From contig JADHZB010002149.1 of assembly GCA_015657535.1 (NCBI GenBank), forward strand, positions 2,986 to 25,286: a stretch of DNA of 22,301 bases, given 5' to 3'. The notes under the pieces are model-generated. The model made no database searches and had not been told where the DNA came from. It was given only the letters and a program-made list of their open reading frames with translations. Shown here piece by piece: positions 1 to 8,316 of this stretch; within the stretch, counting starts at the first letter, position 1, and the number at the start of each line of letters is the position of its first letter. The position numbers were made by a program, and so were the translations under genes. The stretch comes from Nephromyces sp. MM_2019. Taxonomy: Eukaryota; Apicomplexa; Aconoidasida; Nephromycida.

Positions 1-1153
1 GATGGGGCATTTGTCAAGCCAAACGGTACACCTTCCATTCGAAGTGACCGTACCGAGTCCTGAAAGCTGTCTTATGCACGTCTGCAGGGTCAATGTGTAT
101 TTGCCAATAACCAGAAGTCAAGTCCAGCTTGCTGAAAATTTTACTTCCCTTTAGTCTATCTAATAACTCTTCAATCCTCGGCAGAGGGTATCTAGTTTTG
201 ATCGTCTGTTTATTCAACGCCCTATAATCAATACACAACCGGAGTTTTCCGTCTTTCTTTTTTACGAAAAGCATTGGTGCCCCATACGGTGATTTACTAG
301 GTTGAATAAACCCTTGTTCTGACAGCTCCTTCAGCTGTTTACGTAACTCGTCTAACTTTCCAAACGACGTCCTATAAATCCCTTTCATAGGAGGAATTCC
401 TTCGCTGGCTATCTCAATTCGGTGTTTCACCTTACATTCTTCCTCGGCTGGTTGCAGCACTTCTTGCAACACATCAGCATTTTCCTTCAGTAGTAGTTCA
501 TGATTGTTAGTAACATCTATTTTACTGTCACTGTTTCCTAATTCTTTTAAAATGGCCACGCCAGCTAACACCTTCGCGTGTTTCACGGCGTTCTTGAATT
601 GTAGTGAGCTTAGCAATTTTGGTTGGCATCGTTGCGCATCATTACTTCTGATCACCAATCCTGCTCGATTGGGAAACCTTAACTCGTTTCTTGACCAGTT
701 AACGATAGGATTTTCCCTTTTTAGCCATGGTAGCCCCAATATTGCATCGTTTGAAAGATGTTTGAACACTAAGAAGTCTACTTTACCTAAGTCTGTGTTA
801 CCTACTCGTAACCTTGTCTTACATGCGTAATTCTCGATAGTATGTTGTGTGCCATCGGCTAATCTTATACCGAAAGTTTTGTTAGCTGGCAGCTTCCTGG
901 TGGTACTTGCAATGGTGTTAGCAAGTCTCTGTCATATGAAATTATCTTGAGAGCCACCATCGATCAAGATATTTGCCCTTTTACCACCACAATCTGTCTT
1001 GAGAAAGATGAGTTGTGGTGGGTTGGGCCCCAGAACTGTGTTATTTGCCATCACCTCAGGCAAATTGTTCGACCCCATATCTAAATTACCTCCACCCAGG
1101 ATAGGGTCGCGCGCCGGGGGGGCCTTCAGTTTCCCTTTTGGAAGGGGCACTCT
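1..1153 (-). pseudogene. pol: Pol of Ty3/gypsy element (protease and RT), broken and truncated
   Basis: The frame opens at 1153 in the -1 frame relative to gag. The protease active-site region reads LIDGGSQDNFI, so the usual D-S/T-G is D-G-G (catalytic Asp codon 959-961). Right after it an in-frame TGA (932-934) interrupts the frame, which then stays open to 14. RT follows: the conserved [13 protein letters not shown] linker (about 690-765), [13 protein letters not shown] with [10 protein letters not shown], then [18 protein letters not shown] (about 90-140) and [12 protein letters not shown]. At about 26-29 one base is missing. The next conserved RT block (PFGLTNAP) is present but in another frame, so the first frame ends at the TGA at 14-16. 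The YXDD block is beyond the window edge. It is a recent pseudogene or carries sequencing errors. Confidence 0.9.
1126..1153 (-). promoter_or_regulatory. Programmed -1 frameshift site at the gag-pol overlap
   Basis: On the minus strand the gag codons run AAG GGA AAC TGA, so the heptamer G GGA AAC (1129-1135) is in the correct X XXY YYZ register and is followed at once by the gag stop (1126-1128). Slipping back one base gives GGG AAA CTG and enters the pol frame, which is closed upstream by TAG at 1154-1156. GGGAAAC is an established slippery sequence in retroviruses of the MPMV/SRV type. Downstream is a GC-rich stretch, including ACCC..GGGT that could pair, but I cannot fold it. The heptamer and register are seen; its use is inferred. 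Confidence 0.75.
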
Positions 1154-1896
1154 CTAGTGTAATGGCCCTTCTGATTACATACAAAACACCTGATGGCTTG
1201 TTTAGCTTTTTTGGTTGTTTTTTCTGCTTTTGTGATATTTTCAATGTCCATCGGTTCATATCCCATATACCTTTCGGCTGTTGAAAGTTTATTTTGTTCA
1301 TAGTTATAGTGGGGATAGCAGTCGCTGTAATATTTGTCCTTCATGATGCTATACGTGTGCATTGTCATGTCTACCTCTTCATTAAGTGTTAGAGGATGGG
1401 CGTGGGTATCGAGCGTTCTATTGCATAAGCCTGTGTCTAAATTACTCATAAAATGTCTACAAGCTTCAAAATCATCTAGACTATCGCATTTGGCAAGTGC
1501 TAGTCTGAAAATAGCTACATAATCCTCCAAGGAATTCTTTCCTTGCCTCACTTTCTCTAATTGTAGTCGATAGACTACTTTAGCGTTAAGGGGCGAAAAG
1601 TCATCTATTAATGCCTGCTTTGTTTTGTTGTAAGTTAGTGGATAACCGCCTAGCTCCTTGAGGAGCTTGGCTCCCCATACCTGAGCTGTCCCCTTTAATC
1701 CAGCCAGGAGGTATTTAGCTTTCAGCTCACTAGTTCCTTCCCCACCACCTATTATCAATTTGAGTTTGTAGTCCATTTCCTCCGTATATTCTCTTACATC
1801 ACCCTTTCCTACCGTGAACCTACCATCAAATTCTGGCAGTCGTATAAGTTTGGTTGGATCAGGTACTTGTCTAGACATCATGGGGGAGTCTGGCAT
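1126..1896 (-). CDS. gag: Gag polyprotein of Ty3/gypsy element (256 aa, intact)
   Basis: This is the structural protein that forms the cytoplasmic virus-like particle and binds element RNA. The frame is open from ATG at 1896 to TGA at 1126-1128. An in-frame TAA lies about 60 bases upstream, inside the end of the LTR repeat, so this ATG is the natural start. Residues about 90-170 (around VVYRLQLEKV and SLEDYVAIFRLAL) have the pattern of the Retrotrans_gag capsid family. Near the C terminus CFVCNQKGHYTREC is a perfect CX2CX4HX4C zinc knuckle, followed by a short basic tail. The length is on the short side for chromovirus-type Gag. The stop codon lies in a 28-base overlap with pol, directly after a slippery heptamer. 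No disabling change is seen. Confidence 0.92.
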   Translation of the reverse strand: MPDSPMMSRQVPDPTKLIRLPEFDGRFTVGKGDVREYTEEMDYKLKLIIGGGEGTSELKAKYLLAGLKGTAQVWGAKLLKELGGYPLTYNKTKQALIDDFSPLNAKVVYRLQLEKVRQGKNSLEDYVAIFRLALAKCDSLDDFEACRHFMSNLDTGLCNRTLDTHAHPLTLNEEVDMTMHTYSIMKDKYYSDCYPHYNYEQNKLSTAERYMGYEPMDIENITKAEKTTKKAKQAIRCFVCNQKGHYTRECPFQKGN

Positions 1897-1942
1897 ATTG
1901 TTATTGGTGTCGTAGAACTGTTCTTGTGACCCAATATTGAGG

Positions 1943-2562
1943 AGGTTCCAAGGTATTTAATTGTTGCACCTCAAATGCACCCTTAAACAATTGTGTAAAT
2001 TATTGTTATATGTGAATAAAAATACTTATCTTGTAATGTCCAGTGATATGCACCCTTAATTTTGATCTTAACTGTGCGCTGCTACCAATATACCCAGTGC
2101 CTACTCGCCTGGTTGCCACAATAACCACTCGTTATTGTCCGGCTCATCTCAACTTGGTGCAATATAGTGGACTTAGTATTTTAGTGTTTAATCGGGCTTT
2201 TCATGTAATGAAGGTTGTTAAGTCTGTCTAGTTCAAAAATCTACACCCTGACCATTGCAATAAAACTCTACCTACTTCAGCCACAAGCTAATTATGGTCT
2301 GAGTATGTTATTAGCTTGATATCAAGGCTAATTTAATAGCCCTATATTGTGCTTATAACTTCGGTAGGTATGAGTTGTAATGAATGTCAAGTGAAAGTTA
2401 GTAAAAATAGCATTGATACAAAAATGTGCGTAACTTGGCACAGAGATATCGTATGAATCTAATGTTTAAAGTAGTAAATATAGTTTTACATTCTACATCT
2501 AAGTATGCTACTTAAACTATTGTAAAAGTCTTTTAAGTAGTGAAACTCTCTTGCTGGTTACA
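1943..2562 (-). repeat. LTR copy A (first LTR family), 5' LTR of the gag-bearing element
   Basis: This stretch recurs at 2563-3151 (B) and 10842-11457 (C), and in diverged form at about 14675-15302 (D). By eye A and C are very similar (roughly 95 percent, estimated not computed) and B is more diverged. On the minus strand it starts TGTAACCAGCAAGAG (from 2562) and runs to ACCTTGGAACC (about 1943), after which gag follows. Sequence common to A and C stops at GGAACC. TGGAACC may therefore be part of a primer-binding site, but the exact 3' border and tRNA are uncertain. It should hold the promoter and polyadenylation signal; AT-rich TATA-like stretches exist but none stands out. Confidence 0.85.
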
Positions 2563-3151
2563 GTTACACCCTTAAATAATTGTGTATACTATCACTATGT
2601 GTGAATAAAAATACTTATCTTGTATTGTCCAGTGATATGCACCCTTATTTTTGATCTTAACTGTGCGCTGCTACCAATATAACCAGTGCCTACTCGCCTG
2701 GTTGCCACAATAACCACTCGTTATTGTCCGGCTCATCTCAACTTGGTGCAATATATTGGGCTTAGTGTTTTAGTGTTTAATCGAGTTTTTCATGTAATGA
2801 ATGTTGGCAAGTCTGTTAAGTTCAAAATCTCCCCCTTGACCATTGTGATAAAACTCCACCTACTCCAGCCTCAAGCTAGTTATGGGTCTGAGTATGCTAT
2901 TAGCTTGATATCAAGGCTAATTTAATAGCCCTATATCATGCTTATAACTTCGGTAGGTATGCGCTGTAGTGAATGTCAAGCAAAAGTTTGTAAAAATAAC
3001 ATTGATACAAAAATGTGCGTAATTTGGCACAGAGACATCGTGTGAATCTAATATTTGAAGTAGTAAGCATAGTTTTATATTCTACATCTAAGTATGCTAC
3101 TTAAACTATTGTAAAAGTCTTTTAAGTAGTGAAAATCTTTTTCTGGCTGCA
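2563..3151 (-). repeat. LTR copy B, in tandem with copy A
   Basis: It aligns base for base with copy A at an offset of 589: for example CACCCTTAAA is at 1978-1987 and 2567-2576. It ends with the same terminal motif (ggctgca at 3145-3151 against ggttaca at 2556-2562, plus strand). It lacks the last 30 or so bases at the gag-proximal LTR end that A and C carry, so A joins it directly. It is more diverged from A than C is, so it is unlikely to come from a very recent duplication of A. No internal element sequence separates A and B. Confidence 0.8.
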
Positions 3152-3700
3152 CTAAGAAAAGTTTATTCTCCCAACATCAAAAATAAGCATATTTTGTTAA
3201 ACTATAATGCCTAAAGCTAATCTCTGTTACATAATTGCACAAAACCTTACAGTTGCCGTTAAAATCTGTAAGAGTATGGTTGTATAAGTAGTTATAGTTA
3301 AATGAATCTCTAAACTCCTGCCGAATTTTCCTGCTCGAAAGTCCCCGGCATTTCTTCGTCTCGATAAAGAAAAGATATCTCAAAGGTCTCAAAAGTTAAA
3401 TGTAATTATTTAATACCTTTGCGAGACATTATTTTTAAGTTTAAGTTATGGTAAAAAGTAGTTGTTGTGGAAGTGATAATATGAAGTTTAAGTGTAAAAA
3501 AAGCGCTTTTGCAATCTCTGAAAATTTGTTAGGAAAGTGCGCAAGATTAAGGGAGAAATCTTTGCACCTAGATAAGGAAGATGTTAAAAATATTTAAAAA
3601 TGTGTAAAAATACACTTAGCAACAGAAATACAATTGTGCACCGAGAATTATGGCATGCCATAAATCGCCAAAAAGAATTCGGATTGAAATTAATGTAAAG
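3152..3700 (-). repeat. LTR copy E (second LTR family) with a short internal stub
   Basis: Bases 3311-3342 carry the block CTGCCGAATTTTCCTGCTCG, also found at 11858-11892 (F, same orientation) and, reversed, at 6549-6582 (G). A second shared block (minus strand CTAGGTGCAAAG) is at 3560-3571, with counterparts at about 12101-12110 and 6323-6334. Its distance from the LTR end is alike in all three copies (about 293, 292 and 306). The LTR end is placed near 3267; 3152-3266 would be the stub of the internal region, ended by LTR B. The far border, near 3650-3700, is not clear. The 71-residue open frame within 3177-3392 is a by-product. Confidence 0.65.
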
Positions 3701-6200
3701 GTTAGGAGAGATATCAGGAAGGAGGAAAATCGAATAGCTTGAAATAATGTAAAAACTTTAAAAAATATTAATAAGTAAAAAATTAAAAGTAAAAATATAA
3801 AATTGAAAAATAAAAATCAAATGAAATAAATAGAAAAATAAACAAACAAAACACAGATAAAATAAAAATATAAGGAAATGAGTTAGAAGTTGTGCAAAAT
3901 TATTGATAACATTAATTAGAAAAAGTAATTGATAGCAATTTTAATTTATAAAACAAAATTAATAATATTTAAAATTTTATGAATGAAAATAATGTTATTT
4001 AAAAAGAAATAAGCAAAATTTAAAACTATAAATAATACAATATAGATAATGTCTAGTAAATGAAATTAAAATTTACTTAATAGCAAGTATGTAAGATGAC
4101 TTCACAAAAGATGACAACAGTAATACTGATGTTAAAATTAACAAAATCTATTAAATAATTTAGACTTGTAATTATAATATGTCAAACGTTAGCATTTTAT
4201 AATTGATTTAATTTATAGTATTTACACGAGAGATTAGCTAATTCAATTAATTAACTTATTCTTTTAATAAATTATACGCCTAATTATGAATAATTTATAT
4301 TTTAATCTTCCAATATGTTATATAAATAAGCAAAGGTGAGTTTAACACAGGAGCTATTAAAAACATTCCTAAAGTTATATTCAATAAAATAATAAATATT
4401 TGGACTTAATTAGCAGAAAATACTTATGCTTTATTTTAACAAAACAAATAAATCATATAATTGCCTATATAGTTAAATTTAGTAAACTACAAAAAATCCA
4501 GAGTAAATATCAATTACTGAATAACAATGTGTATAGCAACTAAGATTTAAGCCGATGAATCGAGTAAATAATTGTGTAAAAGGCTTGTGTATTTCTCAGC
4601 TATTATAATTTGTAAAATTTTCACTACAAATAAAAAGTTCTATTATTAGCTTTGCTGTTGTTAATTGCATGTTTGAATTATTAGTAATATAATGGCCAAG
4701 AGTATGTGTTATGAGATCGGGTATTTCCATAATTAAGTACCAATTCATAGCAAGAGCATTAGTAAATTATTTTTAAACCTAGTTATGTTAATTAATTAAA
4801 TTTAATTAAAGCACTTGTACGTTATAAAGTAGCAAACCGTCCATTATTTAATAATAGTTGAATTAATATCACAAGTTATAATTAATAAAATGACTTAGCT
4901 CCATTTATTTATGCAATAGATTAATCATTTGTTAAATAGACTAACAGGAGCTTTTAAAATATACTAATTAGTGCTCTGCAGGATTTAAATAATTGTTTAA
5001 AATAAAAATAAAATACCTTCAAGACGCGTTATGTTCAAGTTATGGTATAAAATCTATAACAAGAGTTATTTTACTTACACTAATATAAGTGTTTTTATAA
5101 TTATTTAATATTTTATATAAAAGTTGTTTTTAAGAATTTAATTTGCTTATTTATATGTTAGTTTAGAACTGGTAAAATAGATGGAAAAGAAAATTAGCAA
5201 TTTGTTATTCATTTATAGCTGCATTTAATATTGTAATTTTACTATTATATATAAGTTTCCTTTAATTAACTACCTAATATGTCTCAATTGAACTTAATCA
5301 ATATGTAGAATTAATAACAATGGTTTTGTAGCCCAATCAAAAATATATTTTTATTTACATAAAATTCTAAAATTTTATTTTTTGTTAATGCGATCTAACA
5401 ATGATAAAACTACTAATTATATTTCATTAATATGCGCAACTTAGCTTCAGTTAACAATCAACTAATTAATTGTCTGTGTTATTTTGCTTATACGCGAGTA
5501 TAAACATACTAATTAAGTAGTTTGCTGGTCAAATTCTAAATTAGCGAATAGTTTATGGTACTCTGCACTTGAGTATCCATTGATTAAGGCTCTCTTATTA
5601 TAGCGAATATTTTAAATTAAAATATATGATTCTTTCAATGTCGAACAGCTATTGCATATAAGTACAATTTATATTTAATTTAATTTTGAGAAGTAGTTGA
5701 ATCAAGCATTAAGGCCATGTAACAATCAAAGGCTTAAACCATTATTTTAAATTATTTTTAATTGTAATTTCTTATTATTTATCCCCGTTATGTTTATATT
5801 AATTTTTAATTATTATATTTTACTCGCCCTAACTAAAATGTCCCTATATTATTATGTATTTAATTGTTAATTTAATTATAATTATAAATATTTTGCTCGG
5901 TGTTAATTTATTTTATTTCTTTTTTCGTAGTCCTGCTATTTTATACTTTTTCTATTTATTTATTGACTATATTTATTTCCTTTAATTTTTTCGATTATTT
6001 GTTGCAGTCTCATCATATTATTTTTAATTTTTTATTGTTTAATATTTAATGCACTGTTATTTTTTACTTTATTTTTGTTTTTTCTTTAATTCTGCGCCAT
6101 TTTTGGTTTCCTATTTTTGTTAATTTTTTCGCATTATTTCTAATTTCTTTACTAAAAATATTTTTCTATCTTAAGCGTTTCATTACTAATTTTTTACTAC
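3701..6200. other. Gene-free AT-rich stretch between two opposed LTRs
   Basis: I see no coding region here: stops are dense in all six frames and I recognise no protein motif. Composition is extreme AT. The left part (about 3720-3900) is A-rich on the plus strand and the right part (about 5930-6180) is T-rich, a mirror pattern that fits the opposite orientation of LTRs E and G on either side. Two similar direct motifs containing CAGGAGCT..TTAAAA lie near 4347 and 4948. It could be old transposon debris or long U3 sequence of the flanking LTRs. Confidence 0.6.
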
Positions 6201-6632
6201 TTCCTTTCACACTATTTTCTAACATGCATTAGGTTTAGTTATTATAGTTTAACAAGCTGTTCTTACATTTGTTATTATGCAAGCAAGCTTTCTTCAAGAT
6301 TTCCTTTAAATATTTTTATTAACATAGGTGGAAATGTATTATTTCTCTTATTTCTCACTATTTTACAATAACTAGCTTTAAACCAGATTTTACTTTTTAT
6401 TAAGCTGAATATCATATTTTATCTTTTATATCTTAACTTTTAATAAACATTCGTCTGAGCAATAACTAATATCTTAAAGAAGGTTCAATATAAACTTTAC
6501 CGTACGAGTCTTTCATCGATAATATTCCTTGAATTAAGATAAGCCGTAAATTTTCGAATAGGAAATTTTGGCGAGAGTTTGATTGACACCTTTCGCATTA
6601 ATTAGTTTTATTTGAGTACCCAAATTCTCACA
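6201..6632 (+). repeat. LTR copy G (second LTR family), 5' LTR of the plus-strand element
   Basis: Bases 6549-6582 (with GGCGAGAGTTTGA) match the reverse complement of 11858-11892 and 3311-3342. The segment ACCCAAATTCTCACA just before 6632 matches the F copy. Further blocks around 6326, 6440 and 6470 also align with the reverse complement of F (about 12100, 12005 and 11975). The LTR ends with CA at 6631-6632, one base before a primer-binding site. The start is not sharply visible, so 6201 is approximate. Confidence 0.7.
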
Positions 6633-6633
6633 T

Positions 6634-6642
6634 TGGTAGCAG
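6634..6642 (+). promoter_or_regulatory. Primer-binding site, initiator-tRNA-Met type
   Basis: TGGTAGCAG begins one base after the LTR terminal CA. It is the reverse complement of CTGCTACCA, the 3' end of the initiator tRNA-Met common in eukaryotes and the usual primer of many LTR elements. The next bases (CGAG) depart from the vertebrate tRNA sequence, so the match is 9 bases plus CCA geometry. The same site occurs reversed at 11799-11807 beside LTR F, which supports the call. Confidence 0.7.
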
Positions 6643-6787
6643 CGAGTGTTAGGAGCCAATTTGCCTTCCTAGTTTTTATAATTTGAAGTTGTTTACTCCC
6701 CCCAAATTGTGTACCCCGGCTAGTTTATTTTTTTCTTAATCTTCGTTCTGTAATTTTTAATTCTAATTGACTCAGTGGCTTCTGATT

Positions 6788-7926
6788 ATGTCTCAACAAT
6801 CCTATTTACCACCAAATAGGGAGCCTTCGCGGAAAATCCACCCTATCCACGTTCAAGTTACAAATAAGAAACTAGGCGCAGCAACAGCCCTCTTGTGCCA
6901 GAACTCAGTCGTAAAATTGAGTACCACGAATCTATGCATCAATCCCCTACAACATTCACACGACACGTAGGTGGTAAAGAGGAGTACACTACCTTTCACG
7001 GTGGGTGTTTTGCTGGCCCAGGCGATGTAGTAGAATATAGTGATATAATAATGAGAAGTTTATATGGAGATGCTACAGAAGAGCATAAGAAGCAGCTATT
7101 GATTAGAGGTCTTAGAGGCCATGCTAAAGAGTGCCTAATGTCATAGGTAGTGACTGTTAATGGAAAATGTAATTATGAACAACTGCCTACCCAACTACGA
7201 CAAAACTTTTACCCCCAAGTTCAAACGAAATATATTGGAATCAATTACGTAAGACAAAGCAAGGTAACTCTTCGATACAAGGTTACCTTACAAGATTTCA
7301 GACTGCAGCTTTTAAATGCACCGACATTCCTTCTCAGGAGAAGAAACGATATTTTATGGCGGGGCTACAGACGAAATTGCGTGCCAGAATGATAGAAATC
7401 ATGGTGTCCCCATGGACTTTGAATAGGCTGCTGCATTAGCACAGAGGTTGTGTGACGCTCAACCCAGCCTCCACTAAGCGGAAGATAAGCCAACCAGCAG
7501 ACCAAATCATACGTACACTAGCAGTCGTCACAACTATCGACCTACCATTGCCCAGTCTAAAAGTCGACACACTCCTACAGCTACTAAGGTTTACTCCAAA
7601 GGAAATTGTTATGTCTGTGGCAAATCAAACGATTATGCCCGGGATTGTCCTGTGAGGCAAGAAAACTAAGCGGAGCGATAGTAGTCGATCCGCCTGCTAC
7701 GCGCTCGTACAAAGTTTGTAAAATTTCAACTCACTTGGAGGAGGCAAGATTGGTAGTGTTTAAGGGCACTTGCAAGAATAGGGATTGTCGGATAATGATA
7801 GATAATGGCTATAACAATTGTCTATCTCGCAATTGTCGCCAGCCCTGCTCGGCTACGGCCTTATGTATTTCTATCGATTGCTTAACCTGGCAATCTTCGT
7901 TAAGCCCTTCTCGGCTTATGATATAA
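6788..7926 (+). pseudogene. Decayed gag and start of protease of a second Ty3/gypsy family
   Basis: The likely start is ATG at 6788 (MSQQSYLPPNREPS). Coding then moves between frames: after about 6900 it continues as GDVVEYSDIIMRSLYG..LIRGLRGHAKECLMS, meets TAG at 7144-7146, continues in frame to about 7260, then shifts to a frame reading SSIQGYLTRFQTAAFKCTD and KKRYFMAGL, the classic Ty3/gypsy capsid pattern. More stops follow (about 7437 and later). A zinc knuckle at 7607-7648 reads CYVCGKSNDYARDC, with the His ligand replaced by Asp (GAT, 7631-7633). About 90 bases further LVVFKGTCKNRD..RIMIDNG looks like the protease start with D-N-G. Homology stops near 7926, where the next LTR begins. 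It cannot make a working protein. Confidence 0.85.
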
Positions 7927-7929
7927 TTA

Positions 7930-8270
7930 AAATAATTAAAAGTTATTGTGAAGTTTCAAAAAGTGTTTAAAGAAAATATATTCTGATCTTTGATTATTAA
8001 ATCAAAATGATTCAAGTTATAAGAGAAAATGAACATCGTCGTAAAAAAAAAAGGGGAAAGCATAAAATATTCGCACGCAATTATATGTTAAAATATATTC
8101 AAGTATTTGCATAGATTTCTACATCTATTTCTAAGTTCGCGGTTCAGTATTTCATTTAGATACAGCAATAAAATAAAGCCTATTCTAGATAGGTCGTTTT
8201 GCATGCATGCCAAATAAAATACTTCTACAATGATGTGCTATGCTTAACAATTATTACAATAATTGTTACA
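7930..8270 (-). repeat. Putative 3' LTR of the chromodomain element
   Basis: On the minus strand TGTAAC begins at 8270, immediately after a polypurine tract, exactly where a 3' LTR must start. It is AT-rich and differs from the first-family LTR apart from the terminal TGTAAC. A perfect 11-base inverted repeat with a 2-base centre lies at its start (8245-8268). The far end is guessed from where the plus-strand gag/protease homology stops near 7926. No second copy is seen in the window: the expected 5' LTR is beyond the assembly gap or missing. Confidence 0.6.
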
Positions 8271-8308
8271 TTCTTCCCTCCTATAAAGATATCACGCCCT
8301 CGTGATAT
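8271..8308 (-). promoter_or_regulatory. Polypurine tract preceded by a perfect hairpin
   Basis: On the minus strand, after the pol stop (8317-8319), a perfect 8-base stem ATATCACG/CGTGATAT with a 4-base loop (8289-8308) comes first, then the purine run AGGAGGGAAGAA (8271-8282), then the LTR start TGTAACAA. The purine tract primes plus-strand DNA synthesis. A short palindrome of the CGAGG-CG type just before the tract is, to my knowledge, also found in plant and fungal chromoviruses, so this supports assigning the element to that group. Confidence 0.75.
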
Positions 8309-8316
8309 TTTGGGCA

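Larger units (their letters stand above)
1..2562 (-). mobile_element. Ty3/gypsy LTR retrotransposon, 5' part (LTR A, gag, PR, RT)
   Basis: Seen: reading the minus strand from high to low coordinates there is an LTR-like repeat (copy A), then gag with a zinc knuckle, then protease and reverse transcriptase motifs. The element is cut by the left window edge inside RT, so RNase H, integrase and the 3' LTR lie outside. The order and motifs are those of Ty3/gypsy elements. The gag ATG (1894-1896) lies only about 50 bases inside the end of the LTR repeat, an unusually short leader. Pol carries a nonsense codon and a frameshift, so this copy is not autonomous although gag is intact. The integrase half at 8317-10512 may be from a related family, but the two pol pieces do not overlap and their LTRs differ, so I keep them apart. 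Confidence 0.93.

Noticed and set aside
2043..2925. Similar plus-strand open frames at 2043-2231 and 2686-2925 (VATITTRYCPAHLNLVQY)
   Set aside because: They are antisense readings of LTR copies A and B; the identity is that of the LTRs.
3177..3392. Minus-strand 71-residue open frame whose SSRKIRQEF resembles SSRKIRREF of the 79-residue frame at 11704-11943, as if a small protein family
   Set aside because: Both fall on the shared LTR block of the second family; the resemblance is nucleotide repeat identity, with no start context, domain or conservation outside that block.
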